DNA of 56,792 nt. Source: a virus. Position 1 is the stretch's first letter, and every line of letters begins with the position of its first letter. The stretch spans positions 1-56,792 of the IMG/VR virus record IMGVR_UViG_3300036906_000230, one strand, 5' to 3'. The position numbers and the translations under genes were made by a program. The notes beneath the pieces were generated by a model. The model saw only the letters and a program-made list of their open reading frames with translations, did no database searches and was not told the origin of the DNA. Of the stretch, positions 15,758 through 24,300 are shown piece after piece.

Positions 15758-16379
15758 GTGCGAGGGTAAGGTCTGCCGCGGAGAGAAAAAAGCCCGCAAA
15801 ATACGCTCTCGTGGGATACAGCCGGTACGGAGTGGTGGCGAGGATGTTGCGAGCTACCATCTCCTGCGCGCGGTAGACGGCGTGAAAGAAGGAGCCGCGG
15901 TATAGCGGGCGGGCCAGCCGGAGGCGGGAGTTCACGTGCGGGACTGCGACCTTCCATTCCTCACCGGCGAGGAAATGGAATTCGAAGACAGCCAGTTCAA
16001 CAGGCCGGCCGGCAAGCGCGCGCCGGGCGGTCATGACGAAATCGGCTGAGAATTCGGCCCGCTTGAACGATGCCGTGATGGCACACTTCCCCTGCGCGTG
16101 GCCCACCCGTTCGAAGGCACAGCCGCCGCTGCCGGTCATGTTGGCCTGGCAGTGGCGGTAGGTGTCGAGGCACGCGCGGAAGACAGCCCGGTGGACGCAC
16201 GCGCAGGTTCGCCAGTCGCGATACTTCCGCACCGCACCCCGGCCGCCGCAGCGGCGGCACAAAGGCGAGGCGAGGGCGAACGCTTCCACATCGGCCGGAA
16301 GGCCCAGCGGGGTGCGCCAGGCATCCGCGTCCATGGTCCGGACAGAAGCCGGGTGTAAGCGCGGCGGCAGTGCGGCCAT
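15741..16379 (-). CDS. Hypothetical protein with zinc-finger-like CxxCGGRG motif
   Basis: 212 residues. Near residue 40 there is LCRRCGGRG, then TCACVHRAVFRAC and a later HCQANMTGSGGC, so at least six cysteines with DnaJ-like CxxCxGxG spacing. The C-terminal half is rich in aromatic residues and Arg. I do not recognise the family. It is the last gene of the late operon after the lysis genes. The zinc motif resembles that of some phage antitermination proteins, but this is only a loose analogy. Confidence 0.55.
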   Translation of the reverse strand: MAALPPRLHPASVRTMDADAWRTPLGLPADVEAFALASPLCRRCGGRGAVRKYRDWRTCACVHRAVFRACLDTYRHCQANMTGSGGCAFERVGHAQGKCAITASFKRAEFSADFVMTARRALAGRPVELAVFEFHFLAGEEWKVAVPHVNSRLRLARPLYRGSFFHAVYRAQEMVARNILATTPYRLYPTRAYFAGFFLSAADLTLARLRIH

Positions 16380-16391
16380 TTGCGCCCTCGA

Positions 16392-16748
16392 TTACCCCTG
16401 TTCCTCGGGCGCGTGTTCAGGAGCTGGGTGGAAGACGCAGCCAGTTGCCCCCCGATCTTCGCACCGCCGCTCGATGCGGTCCAGCACCTTGTCGATCCGC
16501 GAAACGTCGTGCGCGATACCAGTCCGGATCTCCGCGACCAGCGTGGCGGTCACGTACTTGCCGTTCAGCAGTTGCAGCATGTCGTCCTTCCACTCGACGA
16601 ACTGCTTCACCAGGGCAATCTCGGCCGCCGCGGAGTCGGCCTTGATCTGCGCCTGGAGTGCGGCCAGTCGAAGGCCGACGTACACGTTGATTGCCCCGGA
16701 CACCACAGTCAGGATGGAAACCGCGATAGTGATTTCTTGCGCGCTCAT
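16392..16748 (-). CDS. Small membrane protein of the lysis module
   Basis: 118 residues from the ATG at 16748, which overlaps the endolysin stop as ATGA. One N-terminal membrane segment (ITIAVSILTVVSGAINVYVGL) is followed by a long charged helix (IALVKQFVEWKDDMLQLL) and a Cys-containing tail. The topology and the position after an endolysin suggest a lysis accessory protein (holin-like or spanin-like). One membrane segment fits neither canonical holins nor spanins well. Confidence 0.6.
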   Translation of the reverse strand: MSAQEITIAVSILTVVSGAINVYVGLRLAALQAQIKADSAAAEIALVKQFVEWKDDMLQLLNGKYVTATLVAEIRTGIAHDVSRIDKVLDRIERRCEDRGATGCVFHPAPEHAPEEQG

Positions 16749-17227
16749 GCTGGTATCTCCTGTCGCGCGTCCGCGATGGATTGTGCCACGTCTTCCTGGC
16801 CGGCGATCGCCGCCGCCACGCGAGCGTAGTTTGGATCGGTAGCGTAAACGCGTGCCACGGACGCAATGAGCGCGTGCAGATCGCGGTCGTTCAGATACTG
16901 CTGCCAAGCGGCGTGGTACGGCGCGCCGTTGGTGATCAGCCACGCGTAGTCGCGGCACGAATCCTCAAGGGAATCGTAGTCGGCGAACTGCAACTCCTGC
17001 ACGATGGCTTTTCCGTTGACGACCTCGCGCGTGGTCACTGTACAGCACAGCTTGTGACGCGCGCTCTTCTTTATCCCGAAGAAATTGTTGTTCCCGGCGG
17101 GCTTCGCGCCCCACTCCGATTCCAATGCCCACTGCGCAATGAGCAATTGCGCGGGGCAGCCGGTCTGCGCTTCGAGCGCAACGGCTATACGCGCGACTTC
17201 CTTCAGGCGCTGTTCGCGATCTTCCAT
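16745..17227 (-). CDS. Endolysin, GH73-type glucosaminidase
   Basis: 160 residues. PAQLLIAQWALESEWG contains the probable catalytic Glu, and AGNNNFFGIK is the GH73/FlgJ-type signature. Further conserved-looking parts are FADYDSLEDSCRDYAWLI and VYATDPNYA. The family cleaves N-acetylglucosaminyl bonds of peptidoglycan. No signal peptide is visible, so export would need a holin. Its place after the tail genes and before a small membrane protein fits host lysis. Confidence 0.88.
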   Translation of the reverse strand: MEDREQRLKEVARIAVALEAQTGCPAQLLIAQWALESEWGAKPAGNNNFFGIKKSARHKLCCTVTTREVVNGKAIVQELQFADYDSLEDSCRDYAWLITNGAPYHAAWQQYLNDRDLHALIASVARVYATDPNYARVAAAIAGQEDVAQSIADARQEIPA

Positions 17228-17247
17228 GTGACACCTCTTGGGTTGAA

Positions 17248-20200
17248 TCAGTAAATGAATGAGCGGTCATCGCTCGTGGGCAGTGGTAGCGGCCATGCAA
17301 ACAGGCAGAGATGGTCGTAGGCCCACAGCTTGATGACCGGAACTCCGAGACGGCTGGCGTTTACGAATTCCCGCGTCCACGGCCACGTGCCGTAATAGAG
17401 TCCCATCAGGTAGCGGCAGTGGGCCTGGTCCCAGGAGAGTTCCTTCCACGGGTACGCGGCGCACCGGGTCGCCTGGTCGAGGTTGTGATCGATGCCCGGA
17501 TACTGGTAGCCCTCGATCAGAAACGTGTCGAAGCCGGAGCCCGCGCGGGCTGCCCACTGGGAGGGTAGGTTGATGTACCGCAGCAGCTTGCAGTTATCCG
17601 GGTCGTTCACGTCCATCGGCCACAGCAGTTCGAAGATGGCCGAGGGGCACTGGGTTAGGACGTAGCCTTGGATCGCGGCGACATAGTTGTACAGGCGCGT
17701 CCGCAGGAAGTTCGCATCGCCGTAAGTGTTGACCGACGGATCGTCGTTTGGTGTGTGGAAGGTCGCCAGTGCGCGGCCGAGCGCCGATTGCGCGGCGGCT
17801 TTCGTGTCGGCGTCGTAAAACGCCATCCCAGAGGCGTTCGCCTGGAACCACCAGAGAATCTCACCGAACTGGAGCTTGGGCGTAAGGCCCGCCGCCAGCA
17901 TTAAGCCAGCCATCGCGGCATGCGCCTGGCCCATGTAGGCCTGCGGTCCCGAACTGAAGGCGATCTGCGAACTGTTCAGCGTCCCGAAGCCGGTGGCGGT
18001 CTCGACCGGGGTACCGTCAGGGAAGCGCTGAACCCACACGGCGCCACCGGCGGGATTGTCCGGCGGCTGCACCAGTTCCTGCGAGAACGAGCAGACAGCG
18101 CTCATGCCGTTGGCCTTCAGCAGGGCGAAGAAGTCCGTGTTCCAGTCGCGGAAGGCCCGGTTGAGCACCGGCACCTGGGTCGGATCGATAACCCACTTCA
18201 CGCCATACGTCCCGCCTTGCAGATCGCCGGCCACCGCCGCGTGGCCGCTGCCAGTATTGGATGCGGGCAGTTCCGTGTACACGTGAAACTGCCACCCGCT
18301 TGCGAACGAATGGGAGGTGATCGTGAGGACGCTGCCGGTGGCCGAGGCCCACACTCCATCGAAAATCGCGTTGGTGAAGTTGGCGAAGTGCCGCGCAATC
18401 GTGTTGCTGCTGTCCTGCCCGCCGAAGACCGTCTTGCCGATCGCAGAGCCGCCGATGTGCAGCCACACGACATCCTGATCGTTCCAGGTCCCCGAGAATG
18501 TGACCGTGCATTGCGGGTACGACGGATTCGACGCCACCGCCTGCTTCCACCAGAAGACGCCGCAGTAGTGATCGATCTCGCCGAGCAGCCCAAGCTTCTG
18601 GATGTTCCACACCAGCCTCTGCGGGGAGAGCTTGTACGTGTTGTCGGTGTCGAAGTCGGTAGCCACGCCAACAGCGGTGGTCGTGACCGCCGGATCTGGC
18701 AGGTCGCTCTTCACGGCGCATTCGAGAAAATCGAAATAGAAGTACCAGCCCTGGCTCGATGGGTTCTTGTTGCCCGAGAGCGTGATCACAACTTTGTGCT
18801 GACCGGCGGCGACGCCCGGGAACAGCAGGCGCCGCGTCTGGGACGTGGTCGCCAGCGGGTAGTAGCAGTCGAGCGTCACCGGCCCGCCGCCGTCGAGCGT
18901 GGCGCTCACGATTCCGCAGTTCGTGTCCAGCCGGGTGCCCACGTAGATGTCGTGCGTGGACTGGCAGTGCGTCTCAATGGTGACGCTGGCCCCGGCAGCC
19001 ACCGCGCGGACCGCCCGCCCCTGGCTCCAGAAGGCGAACGCGCCGTTCACGGGATCGTTGCCGGGAGCTGGCTCCCAGTAACCCGACATGCCGACCCACG
19101 TGCTGTCTTCCTCGATACGAACCGATCCTGGCCCTGCCACCTTGAGAGCACGCTTGCCGGCCGGATTGCTGGTCACCGTCCAATTGGTGACCACCATCTT
19201 CCACTCGGTGGACTGGTAAGCCTGGCTGTTCGGGAGCGCGGGGGCGATGGTCCACCAAACCTTATCAACATTGCTCCAACCGAGCGCCGTGAAATCGATC
19301 CGCACGTGCCAGGACACGTTGTCGGAGGAGCCGCCGGACAAATTCCAATGGGCGGCGGTGAAGTACAATCGGCTGCTGCTGTTGTTATCCGTCTGGTAGA
19401 AGGCCACCATGTTGCCGTCGGCTCCCGGCGCGGCCGTAACGACCAACTGATTCGGTAATACCACTGCGGCGCTGAGCACGACCGGGCCGTTCTGCACCCA
19501 GTTCGTTCCGTTGATCTGGCCGGCGATGTTGTTCAGGGCGGTCGCGGCATTCGTGCCTGGGGTCAGCGATGCAGCCGCGGAGCCGTCCGAACTCGACACC
19601 GCCACTGGGCCCGCGATGCCGGCCTTCAAGGTAATCAGGATCTCGTTGTTGTACTGGCCTCCCACTGTGGCAGTGCAGTTTGGGTCGGAAGCGTTGATCT
19701 GCGCCGCTACGTTGGCCGCTATCTGCGCACTGTTCAACGATCCTTCGTAGCAGGAATACGTGACGCTACCGATCGTCACCCAGTGCTGGTAGTTCGACAG
19801 CGTGGCGCCGCCGGAACCGTCGGAGCTGGACACCGCCACGGGGCCGTACTTACCGGACCTCAGCGAAATGAAGATCTCGTTGCCATAGGCGCCTCCCGTG
19901 GTGCAGGAGCAATTAGGATCGGAGGTGTTGATCTGGCCGGCGATATTGCTGGCAACGCCAGCGCTGTTCAGGGAATCCTCGAGGCAGGAATAGGTGGCCG
20001 AACCGATCCTGACCCAATGGTTGTAGGCCGCGTTCCCTTGCCACCACAGGGCCTGGTCGGTAGTCCCCACCGAACCCTGCCACCACAAGGCCTGGTCGGT
20101 GATCGGATTGCCGGTAACGATCGCTGGGCTGATGAATGACTGATTCTGATACCAGAGCGTGACCTTGTCGCCAGCCTGCGGATTTGCCATGTTCAGCGTG

Positions 20201-20616
20201 AAGGTGGCCGACGCTCCCACGCGGCCTGTAGTGTTGCACGTGACCGTGATGCCAGGAGTGCCGATCCAGTTCACGTCGTTGTGGCCGATGCCGTTGATGG
20301 AGTAGTCGAGCGTGTTCCAGTCGGTCCACGCGCTCTTGAGCGATTCCCAGGCCTGAATGCCCTGCCACGTGATGTCGAAGTCGAGCACGAGGCCGGTGAG
20401 GTCGCCGTCGGGAAGATACGAGAACAGCGGGTGTCCGAACGGATCGTCTTTCTGGAACAGGACCAGCACTGCGAAATCGGCCAGATCGCGGAACACACCG
20501 GAGACGGTGAATCCAGTGTCGGACGCACCCCACAGTGCAGCCGACGCGCCGTAGTCGTCAAAGCCCTGCAGAGCCATCGTGCGATGCGGCTGCAGCTTGT
20601 TGATGGTATCCACCAT
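17248..20616 (-). CDS. Tail fibre/virion protein with internal repeats
   Basis: 1122 residues, rich in Ser, Thr, Gly, Asn and Trp. After an N-terminal region lies a doublet of DQALWWQG (~174-193). Two tandem repeats of ~77 residues follow (~198-274 and ~276-352, each with HWVxIGSxTYSC, DPNC and GPVAVSSSDGS) and a shorter third copy (~353-405). The middle looks like beta-sandwich carbohydrate-binding modules. The last ~300 residues resemble a TIM-barrel glycosidase, with possible acidic catalytic residues in KLQFGEILWWF and IFELLWPMD. It probably binds and perhaps degrades surface glycans. The family was not identified; the assignment rests on composition and place between the tail tip and endolysin. 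Confidence 0.65.
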   Translation of the reverse strand: MVDTINKLQPHRTMALQGFDDYGASAALWGASDTGFTVSGVFRDLADFAVLVLFQKDDPFGHPLFSYLPDGDLTGLVLDFDITWQGIQAWESLKSAWTDWNTLDYSINGIGHNDVNWIGTPGITVTCNTTGRVGASATFTLNMANPQAGDKVTLWYQNQSFISPAIVTGNPITDQALWWQGSVGTTDQALWWQGNAAYNHWVRIGSATYSCLEDSLNSAGVASNIAGQINTSDPNCSCTTGGAYGNEIFISLRSGKYGPVAVSSSDGSGGATLSNYQHWVTIGSVTYSCYEGSLNSAQIAANVAAQINASDPNCTATVGGQYNNEILITLKAGIAGPVAVSSSDGSAAASLTPGTNAATALNNIAGQINGTNWVQNGPVVLSAAVVLPNQLVVTAAPGADGNMVAFYQTDNNSSSRLYFTAAHWNLSGGSSDNVSWHVRIDFTALGWSNVDKVWWTIAPALPNSQAYQSTEWKMVVTNWTVTSNPAGKRALKVAGPGSVRIEEDSTWVGMSGYWEPAPGNDPVNGAFAFWSQGRAVRAVAAGASVTIETHCQSTHDIYVGTRLDTNCGIVSATLDGGGPVTLDCYYPLATTSQTRRLLFPGVAAGQHKVVITLSGNKNPSSQGWYFYFDFLECAVKSDLPDPAVTTTAVGVATDFDTDNTYKLSPQRLVWNIQKLGLLGEIDHYCGVFWWKQAVASNPSYPQCTVTFSGTWNDQDVVWLHIGGSAIGKTVFGGQDSSNTIARHFANFTNAIFDGVWASATGSVLTITSHSFASGWQFHVYTELPASNTGSGHAAVAGDLQGGTYGVKWVIDPTQVPVLNRAFRDWNTDFFALLKANGMSAVCSFSQELVQPPDNPAGGAVWVQRFPDGTPVETATGFGTLNSSQIAFSSGPQAYMGQAHAAMAGLMLAAGLTPKLQFGEILWWFQANASGMAFYDADTKAAAQSALGRALATFHTPNDDPSVNTYGDANFLRTRLYNYVAAIQGYVLTQCPSAIFELLWPMDVNDPDNCKLLRYINLPSQWAARAGSGFDTFLIEGYQYPGIDHNLDQATRCAAYPWKELSWDQAHCRYLMGLYYGTWPWTREFVNASRLGVPVIKLWAYDHLCLFAWPLPLPTSDDRSFIY
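19561..20025 (-). repeat. Tandem ~77-codon repeat in the tail fibre gene
   Basis: Two adjacent copies of about 231 bases encode closely similar segments, each with SATYSC/SVTYSC, a QIN(T/A)SDPNC block and GPVAVSSSDGS. Such repeats can recombine to change fibre length. Confidence 0.75.
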
Positions 20617-20792
20617 TGTTGACAGCCTCGATCAGACTCGCTGCGGCGATGGCCATTGTCGGGCCGAGTATTCCGCTAATCACGAAAACTCCTGCTCTGA
20701 CAACAACCTCCATCGGGACCGAGCAGCGCTTCGGAGTCGTCTCGGCGGCTAATATGAGAGCTTCGCGTTGTGCGGCGATATCCTAGAGCTCT

Positions 20793-21293
20793 ATGCAGCC
20801 AACAAAGGTGCCTCACGCCCGGCTAGTTCTGCAGGATGCGATGTATGTCCGCGAGAAGCTTGAGAATGAAACAGGCCGCATTGAATGGCGACTGTTTTGG
20901 ATCCTCGCCGTCGTTCTCCTTCGAGCCGTGGGGCACGTACTCGACAAGGTAGATGGAGCGGCTGATCCCAAAGTGAAGAAAGCGGCGAATGATTTACACC
21001 GCTCTTGGCGAACTGGTGCCGACCATGCAATCTTTCGCGATTTCATCGAACATGAGCGCAACAACATTCTGAAAGAATATGAGTTCGAGATGACGGAAGG
21101 CCCAGTTCCAATCATGGCTATCCTCCAGAGTCACGACGGTTTCGACGTCGTACGGCAATTCCTGATTGAGGAGAATATTTATCGTCCAATGTCTTCGGGT
21201 GCGTTCGAGGGAGAGGATGGCCGCACGCTCCTAGATGAGGCGATTGCATGGTGGGCTGCTCAACTTGAGGCGGTCGATCGGGCTGTCTTGTAG
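20793..21293 (+). CDS. Plus-strand moron, conserved hypothetical with ERNNILKEYEF
   Basis: 166 residues, opposite in direction to all surrounding tail genes and with lower GC. It is all-helical in appearance, with a hydrophobic helix (FWILAVVLLRAVGHVLDKVD) and the block DFIEHERNNILKEYEFE. I recall this block from widespread bacterial hypothetical proteins of unknown function. Its isolated position between tip and fibre genes is typical of a moron expressed from a prophage. No clear Shine-Dalgarno precedes the ATG. A role in defence or exclusion is possible but unproven. Confidence 0.75.
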   Translation: MQPTKVPHARLVLQDAMYVREKLENETGRIEWRLFWILAVVLLRAVGHVLDKVDGAADPKVKKAANDLHRSWRTGADHAIFRDFIEHERNNILKEYEFEMTEGPVPIMAILQSHDGFDVVRQFLIEENIYRPMSSGAFEGEDGRTLLDEAIAWWAAQLEAVDRAVL

Positions 21294-21311
21294 CCTCGAT
21301 AGTGCTTGAAA

Positions 21312-24300
21312 TCATGAATACAGAAAGACCGAGAGGCCTGCACCTGGAAACGTGTTTCCCACGGCGGTTATGCCAATCGACACTGCTGTGTTCGCCGGAA
21401 TCTCGGTAAGCGTGCCGATCTGCGACGGTGTGGCCACCACCACGGTCTGGCCGGCGGGAATAGTCAAAGTGAGCCACGCGGCACCTCCCACGTAGATCGT
21501 GAACGTGATCGGCGCTCCGGTGGGCGCCGCCTGGACGTAAGCCTTCACGTCGCCCACGGTGACCGGGCGATTCAAATAGAGAGGCTGGGCGGCGTTGGAC
21601 TCGATGCCCAACGTGCCCTGCATCTGGAACACCAGGCCCGCGACTTTCGAGAGTCCCTCCGCACCGAACACCCAATCCTCCCGGATCGGCGCGTCGCCGT
21701 CTGGTGACTCATTCCCATTGATATCCACGGTGAAACCTGCGATGACGAGGGTCTCGTCCACGAAATTGCCGGTGGGCATGTTGATCGTCGCCACCGCCAG
21801 CGGATTGGCGTTATCAAGAGAGGTCGTGTCGCAGGAATAGGGCCACGTCGGCTCCTCCACAATCCAAACGTCGCCGGGGTTGATGACCATTGGGAGGTCC
21901 CACGCGATGGCGGTTGCGGTGTTGGAGACGATCTTCCGCGGCGGCGTCCCGCGCGATGCTCCCTGAATTACCCGGACCAGATTGCCGACCTCGGCACCGG
22001 GCGTCATGCCGCCGGGATAGACGATGTTCTGGCAGCCGGAATCCGTGATGGATGTGGGGCTGGCAGAGTTCGACGCATCCGCGTTGAACCGGATGACGAA
22101 GCAGTCGCCCTCCTGCACGATGCCGTTCGGGTCGGGAGTGACGCCGATGGTGCCGGTGGTCTGGTCCCACGAGGTGATCCTCCCGCTGAAGAACGGCGTG
22201 GCGCTCTCCGGTCTGCCAATGATCGAGACTATGCGGCCGACCGGCGTGAACGAGGGATTGCTGGCCGGCGGCGCGCCCTTCAGGTACCCGGACACCAACG
22301 TCCCGGCCGAGACGCTGTCCACGGACGCGCCGATAATCCCGCCGTGAATCTCGTGCTTCGCCTTCAGCCGGACGCTGCTCACGTACGGCGACGGCAGCGC
22401 AAACGTTGAGCGCTGCAATGGCCCGGCAAAAGTGATCGTACCGGGCGTGTACACGGTGCCGTCGCCGGTTGAAGTGAGCGCGCCGCTTGCGATCACGCCG
22501 CCGAAGGTCCCGAGCTGCTGGCCACAGATCAGGTCGTCCTGCGCCGCCGCGAAGATCGCGTAATTCTTCAGTCCGGCCACGGCAGGCCAGACGACGTTGT
22601 TCAGAGTGATCGAGTACGTCGTCACGTTCGTGGGCGTCACCACGGGCAGCGGAACGATTGCGATGGCCATCGGCGCGGACGGCAGTCCATTGCTGTCCAG
22701 AGCGCACAGCGTGAGCCGAATCGTGGTACCGCCCACGAGCGACCCGCCGGTGGCGCTCACGGCGATGCTCCCGGCAACGGGTGCGCCGACGCCGGGACTG
22801 AACGTATTCGTCGGTAGCTTCCCTGTCACCAGCAGATTCGCCAGCATGCTACCGTCGGCCATCTGCGCGTAGGACTGGTTGGTGTCGAATGTCCACTCGC
22901 CCGGAAACAACGCATCGTCCGCGCGCGCCTGAATTTGGTAGGGCGCCCACGCCGGGCCGAACGGGATCGGGTAGAAAAGCGCCGGCAGCGGGGAGGGCGC
23001 CACATCTAGCGGCTTGGGCCCGACCGTCAGATCGTACATCGACGCCGTCACGGTTTTCGCCGTGATGTTGATCGACCAGTCTTTGTTGAGCCGCCACGAC
23101 TGGATACGGAAATCGCCGGTAATGAACTGGAACGTTGCGTTGGACGAATTGGCTGGTGCCGGCGAAACAGCGAATCCCGTGACGGTCTTGTAGTCTGCCG
23201 ACGTGAAGATCTGCGTCACGGTGCACTGCACACCGTTGATCAGCACCTCCTTGTTGACGATGAACGTGTCGAGCGCATCGCCCGTCAGGTTGCCGCACTG
23301 GCCGCTTGTGACGGAGCATGTGCCCTTCATGCCGGGCACATCGGGATGGGTGATCGAGACTACCTGCCCGACCTCGGTGCCGAGAGCCAGGATCGTCGTC
23401 TTCCAGGACGCGTTGCGGGCATTGCGCCACTCGGCCGCGTTGACGCCGCCGATCTCTTCACGCGTTCGCACGGCAGCCAGGCGAAGGGCCTGGGACAGCG
23501 TGGCGCATCCCACGAGATGCTGCCGCGCGGTCACCGGAGCCCCGGACCTCGAGTAGTATGCCGCGTGGGTCTTGTCCTGGTACTCGGCGGTGTTGGCCTG
23601 ATACTGATACGCCTGGTCGGCGAAGTCGATGATGAGGTGCTCAAACGATGCGTCGACCGGCTCCAGCCGTAGGCTCTGGAAGAGGAAGTTGCCGATGGTG
23701 AAGGCGTCGGTTGCGGAGGCGTTGATCCGGCAGCCGAGCTTCAGCTTGCCGAACTCCCACGTGAAATAGCCCAGACCGCACGCCAGGATCTCCGTGAGCC
23801 AGTCGCGGAAGGGTTTCTGCTGCGCCAGCACGCCCTGAAACCGAAACTGCTTCTCCACGCCAAGCCCGAGGATCGGCGTCACCAGGTCGTCGGCAATCTC
23901 GGCAGTGCCGCTGCCGTCGCCAACGAATAGAGAAGGCAGCACGAACATCCCAACCTGAACTGTCGAGTTGGCTCCAGATGAACCGAGCGCGCGCAGCAGG
24001 CTGTTTACCGCGATCCAGAACGGATTTGTCAGGCCGGTGACCGCCGTGCGGTTGCCGTTCTGGTCCCAGGTCCAGCCGGTGAGGCCCTGCGCGATGGGCA
24101 CCTGCATCTGGTGCTGGTCAGTGGTCGTCGGCTGAATCCCCGATTGATCCGTGCGCCGGATTTCGACGAACGCGGTGCCCGCCGCCGTTTCTGGTCCCCA
24201 CACCTGCGGCGATCCCTGGCCGAGCGAGAAGGAATTCGACTGCGGATCGTTGCCGGCCACTTCGCGTAGCCCCATCGTGGGGTTGTCCGAGGTGACGTTG

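Noticed and set aside
15529-15957. A 142-codon minus-strand frame across the control region
   Set aside because: It runs through AT-rich regulatory sequence and overlaps the real 212-residue gene in another frame; composition is not protein-like.
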